From Planctomycetales bacterium 71-10 (lineage in GTDB: Bacteria > Planctomycetota > Planctomycetia > Isosphaerales > Isosphaeraceae): a stretch of DNA of 64,000 nt. The stretch covers positions 55,200 to 119,199 of the forward strand of contig MKTT01000119.1 in assembly GCA_001898385.1 (NCBI GenBank). Direction: 5' to 3'. Position 1 is the stretch's first letter, and every line of letters starts with the position of its first letter. The translations under genes and the position numbers were made by a program. This document shows, piece after piece, positions 43,202-52,340 of this stretch. Under the pieces are notes generated by a model that searched no databases, was not told the origin of the DNA, and worked only from the letters and a program-made list of their open reading frames with translations.

Positions 43202-43432
43202 TCAGCGCCCGGCGACCTCGTCGGCCGCGCGCGATTCGGCCGTCGGCGCGAAATGAGGTGCCGGCGCGGGGGCCTGGGCTTTCGGCTTGCGGCCGAGGGC
43301 CGTCATGGCCAGGCCGAGGCACCAGCGGATCGAATTCTTGCCCATCATCAGGACCACGCCGACGACCGTCGCGATGATCGAAGTCGCCGGCAGGACGGTC
43401 TCGGGGCCGAAATAGGCGAGCAGGGGCGTCAT
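43202..43432 (-). CDS. Small membrane protein, 76 aa
   Basis: ATG 43432 is preceded by AAGGAAG. The product has a hydrophobic segment ETVLPATSIIATVVGVVLMMG and a second, weaker one (IRWCLGLAMTALG), then a Pro/Ala-rich tail. The family is unknown. It ends convergently with the lipoprotein gene. Confidence 0.65.
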   Translation of the reverse strand: MTPLLAYFGPETVLPATSIIATVVGVVLMMGKNSIRWCLGLAMTALGRKPKAQAPAPAPHFAPTAESRAADEVAGR

Positions 43433-43624
43433 GCGTGACTTCCTTGTACGCTTGCGAGGGGTTGGCGCGGGCTCGATGCGCAGGGCGCGTCCCGCTTGCC
43501 TGGGGGGAGGCGCGCGATTACATACGAAAGCCGCGATCCCCGCAAGGCGGACCGCAGACCCATCGTCGGGATCGGCCTTCGGGCCCCGGCGACTCCAGCG
43601 AAACCCCCAGGGGACCCCTCGATC

Positions 43625-44521
43625 ATGCGACGCGCGACGCTCACCCTCGGATTCCTGGCCCTTTCCTGCGCGACGGCGTTCGCCGACGGGCCCCCCGCGC
43701 CCATCGTCCTGGACGTCTGGCCGGGCCCCGCGCCGGGCGAGGTCGGGACGATCCCGGCCGAGGGCTACATCGACGAGCAGCCCCCGGGCGTGACCCGGCT
43801 GACGAACGTCTCGCGGCCGACGCTGACGGTGTATCGCCCGGCCCCCGAGAAGGACACCGGCGCGTCGGTGGTGATCTGCCCCGGCGGCGGCTACTACATC
43901 CTGGCGATGAACCTGGAGGGGGACGAGGTCGCCGCCTGGCTGAACTCGATCGGCGTCACCGGGATCGTCCTGAAGTACCGCGTGCCGCGCCGCGAGGGGA
44001 CGCCGCCGGAGAAGTTGCCGATCCAGCCGCTGATGGACGCCCAGCGCGCGGTGCGGCTCGTCCGCAGCAAGGCGGCCGAGTGGAAGCTCGACCCGAAGCG
44101 CGTGGGCGTGCTGGGCTTCTCGGCCGGCGGCCACCTCTCGGCCGCGGCGTCGACCCGGTTCGAGGAGGCGGTGTACCCGCACGCCGACGACGTCGACAAG
44201 CTCGACGCCCGGCCCGACTTCGCGGTCCTCGTCTACCCCGGCGGGATGGAGAACCCCGAGGATCCCGAGAACCCCGTCGCCCGCGTCACGTCGAAGACGC
44301 CGCCGATGTTCCTGGCCCACGCCGGCGACGACAAGGTGAGCCCGATCAACAGCGTGAACATGTACGCCGCGCTGAAGAAGGCCGGCGTCCCCGCCGAGCT
44401 GCACGTCTACGCCGACGGCGGCCACGGCTTCGGCCTGCGCCCGAGCGACAAGCCCTGCTCCACCTGGCCGAAACGCTGCGAGGAGTGGCTGCGGACGATG
44501 AAGATCCTCGGCGGGTCGTGA
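43625..44521 (+). CDS. Secreted alpha/beta hydrolase (acetyl-xylan/carbohydrate esterase-like)
   Basis: ATG 43625 gives a signal peptide (LTLGFLALSCATAFA-DG) and 298 residues. The oxyanion segment is VVICPGGGYYIL, the nucleophile elbow GFSAGGH, and the acid and base are in AHAGDDKVSP and ADGGHGF, completing the Ser-Asp-His triad. The order matches the BD-FAE/Aes-like esterases that deacetylate plant polysaccharides. It may belong with the neighbouring sugar genes. Confidence 0.88.
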   Translation: MRRATLTLGFLALSCATAFADGPPAPIVLDVWPGPAPGEVGTIPAEGYIDEQPPGVTRLTNVSRPTLTVYRPAPEKDTGASVVICPGGGYYILAMNLEGDEVAAWLNSIGVTGIVLKYRVPRREGTPPEKLPIQPLMDAQRAVRLVRSKAAEWKLDPKRVGVLGFSAGGHLSAAASTRFEEAVYPHADDVDKLDARPDFAVLVYPGGMENPEDPENPVARVTSKTPPMFLAHAGDDKVSPINSVNMYAALKKAGVPAELHVYADGGHGFGLRPSDKPCSTWPKRCEEWLRTMKILGGS

Positions 44522-44569
44522 CCGCCGGGCGAGGGTCCTCGAAGTCGAAGACGACCGGGGCGATCGACG

Positions 44570-44592
44570 CCTTCTCCCCTTGAGGGAGAAGG
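44570..44592. repeat. Solo hairpin of dispersed repeat
   Basis: CCTTCTCCCCTTGAGGGAGAAGG matches the inner hairpin of the elements at 10580 and 30545. It lies in the gap between the convergent hydrolase and isomerase genes. Confidence 0.6.
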
Positions 44593-44722
44593 ATGCTCGG
44601 CGGGGGCTCGCTCAAATCCTGGGCCCTCGGCATGCCCTCCGCCCCCGTCGCCCCTCACCCGCCGCGCGTTCGCGTCGGACGGCCTCGGGGGCGCGACCTT
44701 GGGGGTCGCGCCCCGCGTCGGC

Positions 44723-45742
44723 TCAGGCGTTGGCCTTGGCCTGGCCCTCGGCGAAGGCCTCGTCGAAGAGGCGGCCGGGGGTGGGGAAGCCCATGCGGTC
44801 CTTGACGAAGCGGGCGGCCTCGGCGGCGCCGAACTCGCGGTCCATGCCGGGGTCCTCCCACTCGACGGAGAGCGGGCCGTCGTAGCCGATCGCGTTCAGG
44901 GCGCGGGCGATCGAGTCGAAGTCGACCTGGCCGCGGCCCGGCGAGCGGAAGTCCCAGCCGCGGCGAGGGTCGCCGAAGTTGATGTGCGAGCCCAGGATGC
45001 CCGTCTTGCCGTCGAGCGTCCGGGCCGCGTCCTTGACGTGGACGTGGTAGATCCGGTCCGGGAACGCGCGGATGAACGCGACCGGGTCGACGAACTGCCA
45101 GATCAGGTGGCTGGGGTCGAAGTTGAACCCGAACTCGGGGCGGTTGCCGATCGCCTTCAGCGCCGTCTCGGCCGAGTAGATGTCGAAGGCGATCTCGGTC
45201 GGGTGGACCTCCAGCCCGAACTTCAGGCCGAGCTTCTGGAACTCGTCCATGATCGGGTTGAAGCGGTCGGCGAAGTCCCGGTACCCGGCCGCGATCATGG
45301 CGTCGGAGACCGGCGGGAAGCTGTAGAGCAGGTGCCAGATCGACGAGCCGGTGAAGCCGTTGACGATCTTCACGCCCATCTTGGCCGCGGCGCGGGCCGT
45401 GTCGATCAGCTCCTTCGCCGCCCGCTCCTTCACGCCCTCGGGCTTGCCGTCGCCCCAGACGTGGGGCGGCAGGATCAGCTTGTGGCGCTCGTCGATGACG
45501 TCGCAGATCGCCTGGCCGACCAGGTGGTTGGAGATGGCCCAGGTCTTCAGGCCGTACTTCGCGAGCTGGTCGTGCTTGGCCCGGCAGTACTTGTCGTCTT
45601 CCAGGGCCTTCTGGACGCTGAAGTGGTCGCCCCAGCAGGGCAGCTCGATCCCGTCGTACCCCCACTTGCTGGCCTTCTCGCAGATCGACTCGATCGGTAG
45701 GTCGGCCCACTGGCCGGTGAAGAGCGTCACGGGACGCGACAT
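44723..45742 (-). CDS. Sugar phosphate isomerase/epimerase (TIM barrel)
   Basis: ATG 45742 with GGAG upstream opens a 339-residue AP_endonuc_2-type TIM barrel: GYDGIELPCWGDHF, TWAISNHLVG, LEVHPTEIAFD, FNFDPSHLIWQ, YHVHVKDA and LSVEWEDPGMD. These carry the Glu/His/Asp metal ligands of IolE/IolH-like isomerases. The Gfo/Idh/MocA gene nearby supports a role in inositol- or keto-sugar conversion. Confidence 0.88.
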   Translation of the reverse strand: MSRPVTLFTGQWADLPIESICEKASKWGYDGIELPCWGDHFSVQKALEDDKYCRAKHDQLAKYGLKTWAISNHLVGQAICDVIDERHKLILPPHVWGDGKPEGVKERAAKELIDTARAAAKMGVKIVNGFTGSSIWHLLYSFPPVSDAMIAAGYRDFADRFNPIMDEFQKLGLKFGLEVHPTEIAFDIYSAETALKAIGNRPEFGFNFDPSHLIWQFVDPVAFIRAFPDRIYHVHVKDAARTLDGKTGILGSHINFGDPRRGWDFRSPGRGQVDFDSIARALNAIGYDGPLSVEWEDPGMDREFGAAEAARFVKDRMGFPTPGRLFDEAFAEGQAKANA

Positions 45743-45942
45743 GGTAGCGGTCTCCAGCAATCTCGGAGGAACGACGGTTCTCGGCGGCACGACCCGGCCC
45801 CGGCGACGGCTCGCCCGGCCCGCGGGAAAGCGCAGAATAGAGCGGCGAGGGGGCGTAGTCAACAATTTGACGGCCCGTCGCACCGGGGGCGATAATAGGC
45901 CCTGCGACGACGTCCCCTCTCCTCTTTCCCCAGTGCGCCCCC

Positions 45943-46611
45943 ATGCCCCCGACCGCGGTCCTGTTCGACTTCGACGGCGTCCTCGCCGACACCGAGAACG
46001 TCCACGTCGTCGCGTGGCAGCGCACCCTGGTGCGCCTGGGCTGGGAGATCCCGGACGACGTCGCCGCCCGCGCCGGGGCGACGGACGACCGCGCCTTCGC
46101 CGCCGAGCTGTTCGCCCGCCGGGGGATCGAGGACGCCGACGTCGACGGCTGGGTCCGCAAGAAGCAGGAGCTGGCCGCGAGCATGATCGGCCTGAGCCCG
46201 AGGGCCTTCCCGGGCGTCGCCCCGCTGGTCCGCGCCCTGGCCGGCCGCGCCCGGCTGGCGATCGTTTCCACCACCTGGCGCGAGAACGTCGACGCCTTCC
46301 TCGCCGCGACCGGGCTGGCCGACGCCTTCGAACACGTCGTCGCCAAGCAGGACGCGGCGGAGTTGAAGCCCGCCCCCGACGGCTACCTCGCCGCCCTGGA
46401 GCGCCTGGGCGTCGCCGCGGCCGACGCCGTGGCGGTGGAGGACTCGCCGCGGGGCCTGGCCGCCGCCGAGGCCGCGGGCGTCCCGCGCGTGGCCGTCGGC
46501 CATCGCCTCGAAGCCGGCGACTGGTCGATCGGCGCGACGTTCATCCCGGCCCTCGAACCCCTCGCCGACGCCCTCGCCGCGCTCGGCTTCGCCGATCGGA
46601 GCGCGTCATGA
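45943..46611 (+). CDS. HAD-family hydrolase (beta-phosphoglucomutase-like)
   Basis: The 222-residue protein has motif I LFDFDGVLADTE (nucleophile Asp and acid Asp), motif II IVSTT, motif III in KPAPDGYL and motif IV VAVEDSPRGLAAA, with the helical cap of the PgmB/CbbY group. The substrate is probably a small sugar phosphate. No good ribosome site is seen before the ATG. Its stop overlaps the start of the next gene (ATGA). Confidence 0.88.
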   Translation: MPPTAVLFDFDGVLADTENVHVVAWQRTLVRLGWEIPDDVAARAGATDDRAFAAELFARRGIEDADVDGWVRKKQELAASMIGLSPRAFPGVAPLVRALAGRARLAIVSTTWRENVDAFLAATGLADAFEHVVAKQDAAELKPAPDGYLAALERLGVAAADAVAVEDSPRGLAAAEAAGVPRVAVGHRLEAGDWSIGATFIPALEPLADALAALGFADRSAS

Positions 46612-47141
46612 GCGAGACCAACGGCCACGGCAACGGCCCCCCCCAACCACCCCAGGGCCCGAAGCGCCGCCCCAAGCAGCGCCCCGCCGACCGCCCCCGT
46701 CACGGCAAGCCCAGCCCGATCAAGCTGAGCCAGGTCGAGCCCGGCGTCTTCGAGCTGGTCCATCCCCCCTGCATCGACGAGGTCGACCTGGACTACCAGG
46801 AGGCGATGGAGATGTGGAAGGCCGGCGAGCCCGAGGAGGCCCGCGACGCCCTCCGCTTCGCGCTGGAAGGCTGCTCCGACAACATCTGGATCCACGCCGC
46901 CCTCGGCGAGCTGGCGCTGAAGGAGTATCGCGACCCCCGGCTGGCGATGGGCCATTTCGGCTACGCCTTCGAGCTGGTCCACCGCGCCATCCCGCCCGAC
47001 TTCGCCGGCAAGATCCCCCGCGAGATCCCCGCCAACCGCCCCTTCTACGACGCCCTCCAGGGCCTCATCGCCTGCCTCCGCGCCGTCGGCGACGCCCGCG
47101 AGGCCGACCGGCTCCAGAAGATGCAGGACTCGCTGCGCTGA
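46608..47141 (+). CDS. TPR-like hypothetical protein coupled to HAD gene
   Basis: The 177-residue protein has a basic, Pro-rich N-terminus (about 1-38), then helical repeats (LDYQEAMEMWKAGEPEEARDALRFALEGC; IHAALGELALKEYRDPRLAMGHFGYAFEL). It starts within the HAD stop (ATGA), so the two are made together. No enzymatic motif is visible. Confidence 0.8.
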   Translation: MSETNGHGNGPPQPPQGPKRRPKQRPADRPRHGKPSPIKLSQVEPGVFELVHPPCIDEVDLDYQEAMEMWKAGEPEEARDALRFALEGCSDNIWIHAALGELALKEYRDPRLAMGHFGYAFELVHRAIPPDFAGKIPREIPANRPFYDALQGLIACLRAVGDAREADRLQKMQDSLR

Positions 47142-47244
47142 GGCCGGGAAATGCTGGCGGCGGCCCCCGCGGCGTCTTAGAATCGGGCGCGATCGAGCCC
47201 CGAACGACCCCCCGACCCGTCCCACCTTCCCGGCGGAGGCCACC

Positions 47245-48573
47245 ATGCGCGAGCGGAACCGGCGACACTTCCTCCACGACACGGCGGCCCTGGCGGCGGC
47301 GATCGCCGCGACGCCCGCGGCGCGCGTCATGGCCGCGGCCGAGGACGCGCCCGAGCCGGCCAGGCCGAGCGCCAACGAGACCATCCGCGTGGGCGTCGTC
47401 GGCGTGAAGGGCCGGGGGATGAGCCACGTCGAGGGCTTCAGCGAGCAGCCCAACGTCAAGGTCACGGCGATCTGCGACATCGACGAGAACGTCATCGGCC
47501 CCGCGAAGGATCATCTGGCCAAGGTCGCCCCCAAGTCGCCGCCCAAGTTCTACCAGGACATCCGGAAGCTCCTGGAGGACAAGGACGTCGACGTCATCTC
47601 CATCGCCACGCCCAACCACTGGCACGCGCTGGCGACCATCTGGGCCTGCCAGGCCGGCAAGGACGTGTACGTCGAGAAGCCGGTGAGCCACAACGTCAGC
47701 GAGGGCCGGCGCATGGTGGAGGCGGCCCGGCACTACAATCGGGTCGTCCAGACCGGGACCCAGTGCCGCAGCCACAAGGCCGTGCAGGACGCCGTCGCGT
47801 TCCTCCGCTCCGGCAAGCTGGGCGAGGTCTACATGGCCAAGGGCCTCTGCTACAAGCCCCGCGGCTCCATCGGCCACAAGCCCGACGGCGAGGTCCCGAA
47901 GGGGGTCGACTTCAACATCTGGCTCGGCCCCGCCCCCGAGCGCCCGTTCAACCCCAACCGCTTCCACTACAACTGGCACTGGTTCTGGGACACCGGCAAC
48001 GGCGACCTGGGGAACCAGGGCATCCACCAGATGGACCTGGCCCGCTGGGGGATCGACAAGAAGGAGTTCCCCAAGACCGTCATGTCCTCCGGCGGCCGGT
48101 TCGGCTACAAGGACGACGGCGAGACCCCCAACACCCTCTCCACCTTCTTCGAGTTCGGCGACGTGGAGCTCCAGTTCGAGGTCCGCGGCCTGATCACGAA
48201 CCCCGAGCAGGAGGTGAAGATCGGCAACATCTTCTACGGGACCGAGGGGATCCTCACCATCGACGGCTACACCACCTGGCGGACCTACTTCGGCCCCAAG
48301 CTGGAGCAGGGCGCCAACGGCAAGGGGGGCGGCGACCACTTCGCCAACTTCATCAAGGCCGTCCGCGCCCGCGACTCCAAGCTGCTGAACGCCGACATCG
48401 AGGAAGGCCACCTGTCGAGCGCGTACTGCCACCTCGGCAACATCGCCTACCGCCTCGGCCGCAAGCTCCACATCAACCCCGCCTCCGAGTCGTTCCTCAA
48501 CGACCCCGAGGCCGACGCCATGCTCACCCGCCAGTACCGCGAGCCCTTCGTCGTCCCGCCGAAGATCGGCTGA
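47245..48573 (+). CDS. Gfo/Idh/MocA oxidoreductase with Tat signal
   Basis: The 442-residue protein begins RERNRRHFLHDTAALAAAIAA, a twin-arginine signal. The NAD(P)-binding fold is VGVVGVKGRGMSHV, followed by the family EKPVSHN motif and TGTQCRSHKAVQDAV. The C-terminal substrate domain has NWHWFWDTGNGDLGNQGIHQMDLARWGI. It is exported folded and probably oxidises a sugar or cyclitol outside the cytoplasm. GGAGG precedes the ATG. Confidence 0.92.
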   Translation: MRERNRRHFLHDTAALAAAIAATPAARVMAAAEDAPEPARPSANETIRVGVVGVKGRGMSHVEGFSEQPNVKVTAICDIDENVIGPAKDHLAKVAPKSPPKFYQDIRKLLEDKDVDVISIATPNHWHALATIWACQAGKDVYVEKPVSHNVSEGRRMVEAARHYNRVVQTGTQCRSHKAVQDAVAFLRSGKLGEVYMAKGLCYKPRGSIGHKPDGEVPKGVDFNIWLGPAPERPFNPNRFHYNWHWFWDTGNGDLGNQGIHQMDLARWGIDKKEFPKTVMSSGGRFGYKDDGETPNTLSTFFEFGDVELQFEVRGLITNPEQEVKIGNIFYGTEGILTIDGYTTWRTYFGPKLEQGANGKGGGDHFANFIKAVRARDSKLLNADIEEGHLSSAYCHLGNIAYRLGRKLHINPASESFLNDPEADAMLTRQYREPFVVPPKIG

Positions 48574-48614
48574 GGGGCGGTCGAATACAAAGAGGTGAAG
48601 TCATGAACTCTCGC

Positions 48615-48778
48615 GTCCCCTCTCCCGCCGGGAGAGGGGAGCCGCGCAGCGGCGGGTGAGGGTCGTCGGAGTTCGGAAGGCGTGCCGGGCGGGCGGACGC
48701 CGGACCTGGGCCATGCTTACAGGTCCGACGACCCTCACCCGGCCCTCCGGGCCACCCTCTCCCGGCGGGAGAGGGGAC
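48615..48778. repeat. Dispersed palindromic repeat, type 1
   Basis: Both ends carry the CCCCTCTCCCG-CGGGAGAGGGG hairpin. Inside are GCCGCGCAGCGGCGGGTGAGGG on the left and its near complement CCCTCACCCGGCCCTCCGGGCC on the right, with GTCGTCGGAGTTCGGAAGGC after the left arm as in the other type 1 copies. Confidence 0.85.
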
Positions 48779-48860
48779 TTTCAGCGCGACGACGACTCCG
48801 GCTTCGCTTCATCCCGCCCCGCCGGCCTCGTCCCACCACCCCACGCCCAGGAGCACGCCC

Positions 48861-49025
48861 ATGAGCGGCCCCATCGTCCGCAAGTACGGATTCCCGAATC
48901 ACGAGGAGATCTTCGGCCGTCGCCCCCCGGAGCACGGGGTCGAGGGGCCGAAGAAAGAGGGCGAGGCGAAGGCCGAGAAGGCCGAGCCGAAGCCCGAGAA
49001 GAAGGACGATCAGCGCGGGGCCTGA
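48861..49025 (+). CDS. Small charged protein, 54 aa
   Basis: AGGAG precedes ATG 48861. The product MSGPIVRKYGFPNHEEIFG... has an ordered-looking N-terminal half and a Lys/Glu/Pro tail (KAEKAEPKPEKKDD). It overlaps the S1/P1 nuclease gene tail to tail by 16 nt. The good start site and the distinctive N-terminus argue for a genuine small gene of unknown function. Confidence 0.6.
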   Translation: MSGPIVRKYGFPNHEEIFGRRPPEHGVEGPKKEGEAKAEKAEPKPEKKDDQRGA

Positions 49026-49912
49026 GCCGGCGCCGGCGCCTTCTTGCGGTCCAGGTGCGGCGCGGGGACGGCGTTCGGCCTCCCCGCGCCCTTGCGCGCC
49101 GGGGCGAGGTCGGCGTTGAGGACCTCGGAGAGCCGCATCCCGGCCTTCGTCAGCCGCTCGACGACGACGCGGATGTGGATATCCTGATATTCCTGGCCGA
49201 GCCGAGCGCCCGAGCGGATGGGCTGGCTGGAGCCCGGCGTCAGGTACGCCTTCTTGGCCGCGGCCAGGCTCTCGTCGGCCCAGTCCTCGGCCTTGCCGCC
49301 GGGCCAGTCGCGCGACGTGGGCCGGCGGGCGACCTCGAACAGGGCGTCGGCGACCTCGCGCTCGTTGCGGAACTCGTTGCGGAGGATGCCCGAGTCCCAG
49401 ACCTGGTGCAGGTTGGTGAACTCGTCGCGGAAGAACGAGACCTGCACCGTGTTCCCCCCGCGGTCGCGGCGGTCGCCGACGTGCAAGGGCTGGTGGACGT
49501 CCTGGACGAGGTGGACGACGTAGCGGAGCGCCATCCGGCGCCGGGCCTTCGGCGCCGTCGGGTCGGCCAGGATGCGGCGGAACTCGGCGAGGCGGCTGAC
49601 GACGCAGTCGCCGTGGCAGTAGCGGTCGTCGTAGCGAGGGGCGTCGACCGGCACGTTGACGAAGTGCCACGAGGCGCTGCCGGGGATCTCGCGCGAGTGC
49701 TCGTCGGCCCAGGTGGAGGCGTCGGCCAGGCTCTCCCCCTCGTCGAGCAGCTCGCGCACGGCGGCGCGGGCCTCGGGCGTGAGCCGGCTCTCGGCCAGGC
49801 GGGCGGACGCGCGATGGGCGTTCCGCCCCCAGGCGAAGGCCGGCGTCGGCAGGGCGATCAGGGCCGCCAGGGCGAGCGCGACGGCGCGGCTCGCGAGAGG
49901 CTTGTGAAGCAT
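49010..49912 (-). CDS. Secreted S1/P1-family nuclease
   Basis: The 300-residue protein has a signal peptide ending AFA-WG, so the mature N-terminal Trp can be the first zinc ligand as in P1 nuclease. The other ligands are visible in ASTWADE, SASWHFVNVP, HLVQDVHQPLHVG, NLHQVWD and the final WADES. It degrades single-stranded DNA/RNA outside the cell, giving phosphate and nucleosides. Confidence 0.92.
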   Translation of the reverse strand: MLHKPLASRAVALALAALIALPTPAFAWGRNAHRASARLAESRLTPEARAAVRELLDEGESLADASTWADEHSREIPGSASWHFVNVPVDAPRYDDRYCHGDCVVSRLAEFRRILADPTAPKARRRMALRYVVHLVQDVHQPLHVGDRRDRGGNTVQVSFFRDEFTNLHQVWDSGILRNEFRNEREVADALFEVARRPTSRDWPGGKAEDWADESLAAAKKAYLTPGSSQPIRSGARLGQEYQDIHIRVVVERLTKAGMRLSEVLNADLAPARKGAGRPNAVPAPHLDRKKAPAPAQAPR

Positions 49913-50067
49913 GTCGGGGCCGCTCCGGGGCGGGGTGCGAGGGCTCGTCCGGGGGGCGACGCGCGAGGTCCGGACGCCCCGGCATCAGCATAGACGGCGG
50001 CGTCGCGGTTTTGCTAGTGTGGCCCGGAGTGCAGCTAGGTCCCCCCTCCCGACAGGACATCAAGACG

Positions 50068-52305
50068 ATGGCGGCGGTCGACCCGTATTCCCCCTGCCCC
50101 TGCGGCTCCGGTGAAAAGTACAAGTGGTGCTGCCAGAAGGCGGAATCGTACGTCGAACGCGCGATGCGTCTTGAGCGCAACGGCCAGCACGAGGCGGCCC
50201 TCGCCGCGCTGAACGAGGGGCTGGCCAAGGCCCCCGGGTCGCCCTGGCTGCTGCTGCGGAAGGCCGTCCTGCTGTCGGCCCTGGGCCGGATCGAGGAGAC
50301 CGACCCGGTCGTCGACGAGCTGCTGGCGAAGCACCCGACCCACCCCGGCGCGCGGAGCCTCCAGCTCCGGCTCCTGCTGGCCTCCGCCCGCCTCCGCGAG
50401 GCCGTCGACCTGTTCCAGAAGCTCCTGGAAGACGCGGCCGACCGCGGCGGCCACGCGCCCGTCGAGCTGGCCGTCGCGGTGGGCTCCGGCCTGTTCCGCG
50501 CCGGCTTCGTCGCCTCGGCGCTGGCCCACCTGGAGCTGGCCGCCCCCGGGCCCGAAGCCCAGGCCGCCCCGCCCGCCGACCGCGTGGAGATGATGCGCCG
50601 CGAGCTGGCCGCCGCCCTGTGCGGTGCCCCCAACGCGTCCCCCTGGCTGAAGAACCCGTACGCCCTCGCCCCCCGCCCCGCGGGCCTGGGCGACGACGCC
50701 GGCCGGCGGTTCGACGAGGCGCTCGGCTGGGCCGATCGCGGCCTGTGGGAGCGGGCGTCCGCCGCGTTCGAGCTGCTCTCCGGCGAGCCGGCCGCGGCCC
50801 GCGCCGCCGAGACGAACCAGGGGCTCTGCCGCCTGCGGCTGGCCGACCACGCCGGGGCCGTCGCGGGGATCCGCCGCGGCCTGGCCGGCGCGTCAGCGAC
50901 GACCGACGCGGTCGACCTGGAGGCCCTCTGCCAGCTCATCGACCCGTCCGTCGGCCCCGACCCGGTCGAGGAGGTCGAGCTGTCGTGGACGCTCCGCGAC
51001 CGCGCCGGGCTGCTCCAGCGGCTGCGGGCCGACCGCTCGTGCGTCGAGCGCGTCGACCCCGAGGCCGAGGAGGGGGACGACCTGGAGTTCGCTCTGCTCG
51101 ACCGCCCCCGCCCCGAGGACGGCGCGACCGTCGCCCCGGCCGACCTGCCGCTGGTCGTCGGCTCGGCGATCGTCGAGGCCGAGGCCCTGAAGCTGGAGGC
51201 GTTCGACGACGGCCGGCTGGAGGCCCTCACCGACCGCCTCACCGCCATCGCCGGCCCGACCGTCCCCCCCGCGCACCCGAAGACCAGGGAGCTGGGCCCG
51301 GTCTCGCGGCAGTCGCTGGTCCTGGACGTCGCCTGCCAGCCCCCCGCGGGGCTCTCGCCCCAGGAGCAGCGCCGGCTGGTCGGCGAGCTGGCCGCCGCGC
51401 GGCTCCGCTCGCAATGGCCCGAGACGCCCATGCCCTTCCTGGGCGGCAAGACCCCGAGGGAGGCCGGCCGCGCCGGCGGCTCCGAAGTCCCGCTCCGGGC
51501 CGCGCTGCTCCTGCTGGAGTCGCAGGCGACGTGGGGCGGGCTGGTCGACTGGGCCGCCTTCCGCGAAGAGCTGGGGGGCGTGCCGGCCGAGCCGGCGATC
51601 GACCCGATCGACGTCGAGCTGGACCGGGTCCACATCGGCCGCCTGAAGTTCGTCGACCCCCACGGCCTCGACGACGAGCGGCTGGTCGACCTGCGGGCGC
51701 GGGCCAGCCGCTGGGGCCTGCTCGACGTCATCGCCGCCTCCTGCCGCGAGATCGCCAACCGCCGCCGCCTGCTGGAGCGCGAAGGCTTCCCGACCCTCCA
51801 GGTCTTCGCCGACCTGGCCATGGACGCCGTGATCGCCGGCGACCGCGACGCCGCCCTGGCCTGGGTCGCCAGGGGCCGCGAGTCCGAGCCCGCCGCCCGC
51901 CGGCCCGCGACGGCGCCCTCGTGGGACATGCTGGCCGTCCGCGTCCGCACCATGACCGACGCGCCCGAGGATTGGGTCCCGGAGGTCGCCGACGTCCTCG
52001 CCCGCTACGAGGGGAACGCGCAGGCGATGCAGCAGGTCCTCTCGAACCTGATCGACCTGGGCCTGGTCGAGCTGGCGCCCTCGCCCGACGAGCCGGGCCG
52101 CTACGTCGCCGACCCGACCACCCTGTACAGCCTGCTGGCCCGCTACGGCCCGCGCGTGCAGGCCGTCGGCGGCGCGCCGGCCGGCGGCGGGATCTGGACG
52201 CCCGGCTCCCAGCAGGGAGGCGGGGGCGGCGGCCTCTGGACGCCCGGCTCGCAGCCCGCCGCGCCCGCGGCCGAGAAGCCCCGCATCATCCTCCCCGGCC
52301 GCTGA
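50068..52305 (+). CDS. SEC-C motif plus TPR protein
   Basis: The 745-residue protein begins with a SEC-C zinc motif (YSPCPCGSGEKYKWCCQK, residues about 7-24). TPR units follow (YVERAMRLERNGQHEAALAALNEGLAKAP; FDEALGWADRGLWERASAAFELL) and a large C-terminal region with LPLVVGSAIVEAEALKLEAFDDGRLEAL. Two IWTPGSQ/LWTPGSQ repeats are near the end. The SEC-C motif usually mediates zinc-dependent contacts with ribosomes or SecB-like partners. Together with the next gene it forms a tandem paralogue pair. Confidence 0.87.
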   Translation: MAAVDPYSPCPCGSGEKYKWCCQKAESYVERAMRLERNGQHEAALAALNEGLAKAPGSPWLLLRKAVLLSALGRIEETDPVVDELLAKHPTHPGARSLQLRLLLASARLREAVDLFQKLLEDAADRGGHAPVELAVAVGSGLFRAGFVASALAHLELAAPGPEAQAAPPADRVEMMRRELAAALCGAPNASPWLKNPYALAPRPAGLGDDAGRRFDEALGWADRGLWERASAAFELLSGEPAAARAAETNQGLCRLRLADHAGAVAGIRRGLAGASATTDAVDLEALCQLIDPSVGPDPVEEVELSWTLRDRAGLLQRLRADRSCVERVDPEAEEGDDLEFALLDRPRPEDGATVAPADLPLVVGSAIVEAEALKLEAFDDGRLEALTDRLTAIAGPTVPPAHPKTRELGPVSRQSLVLDVACQPPAGLSPQEQRRLVGELAAARLRSQWPETPMPFLGGKTPREAGRAGGSEVPLRAALLLLESQATWGGLVDWAAFREELGGVPAEPAIDPIDVELDRVHIGRLKFVDPHGLDDERLVDLRARASRWGLLDVIAASCREIANRRRLLEREGFPTLQVFADLAMDAVIAGDRDAALAWVARGRESEPAARRPATAPSWDMLAVRVRTMTDAPEDWVPEVADVLARYEGNAQAMQQVLSNLIDLGLVELAPSPDEPGRYVADPTTLYSLLARYGPRVQAVGGAPAGGGIWTPGSQQGGGGGGLWTPGSQPAAPAAEKPRIILPGR

Positions 52306-52340
52306 CCGCGCCTCGCCACGCCCCGTTCAGGAACCGCAGG

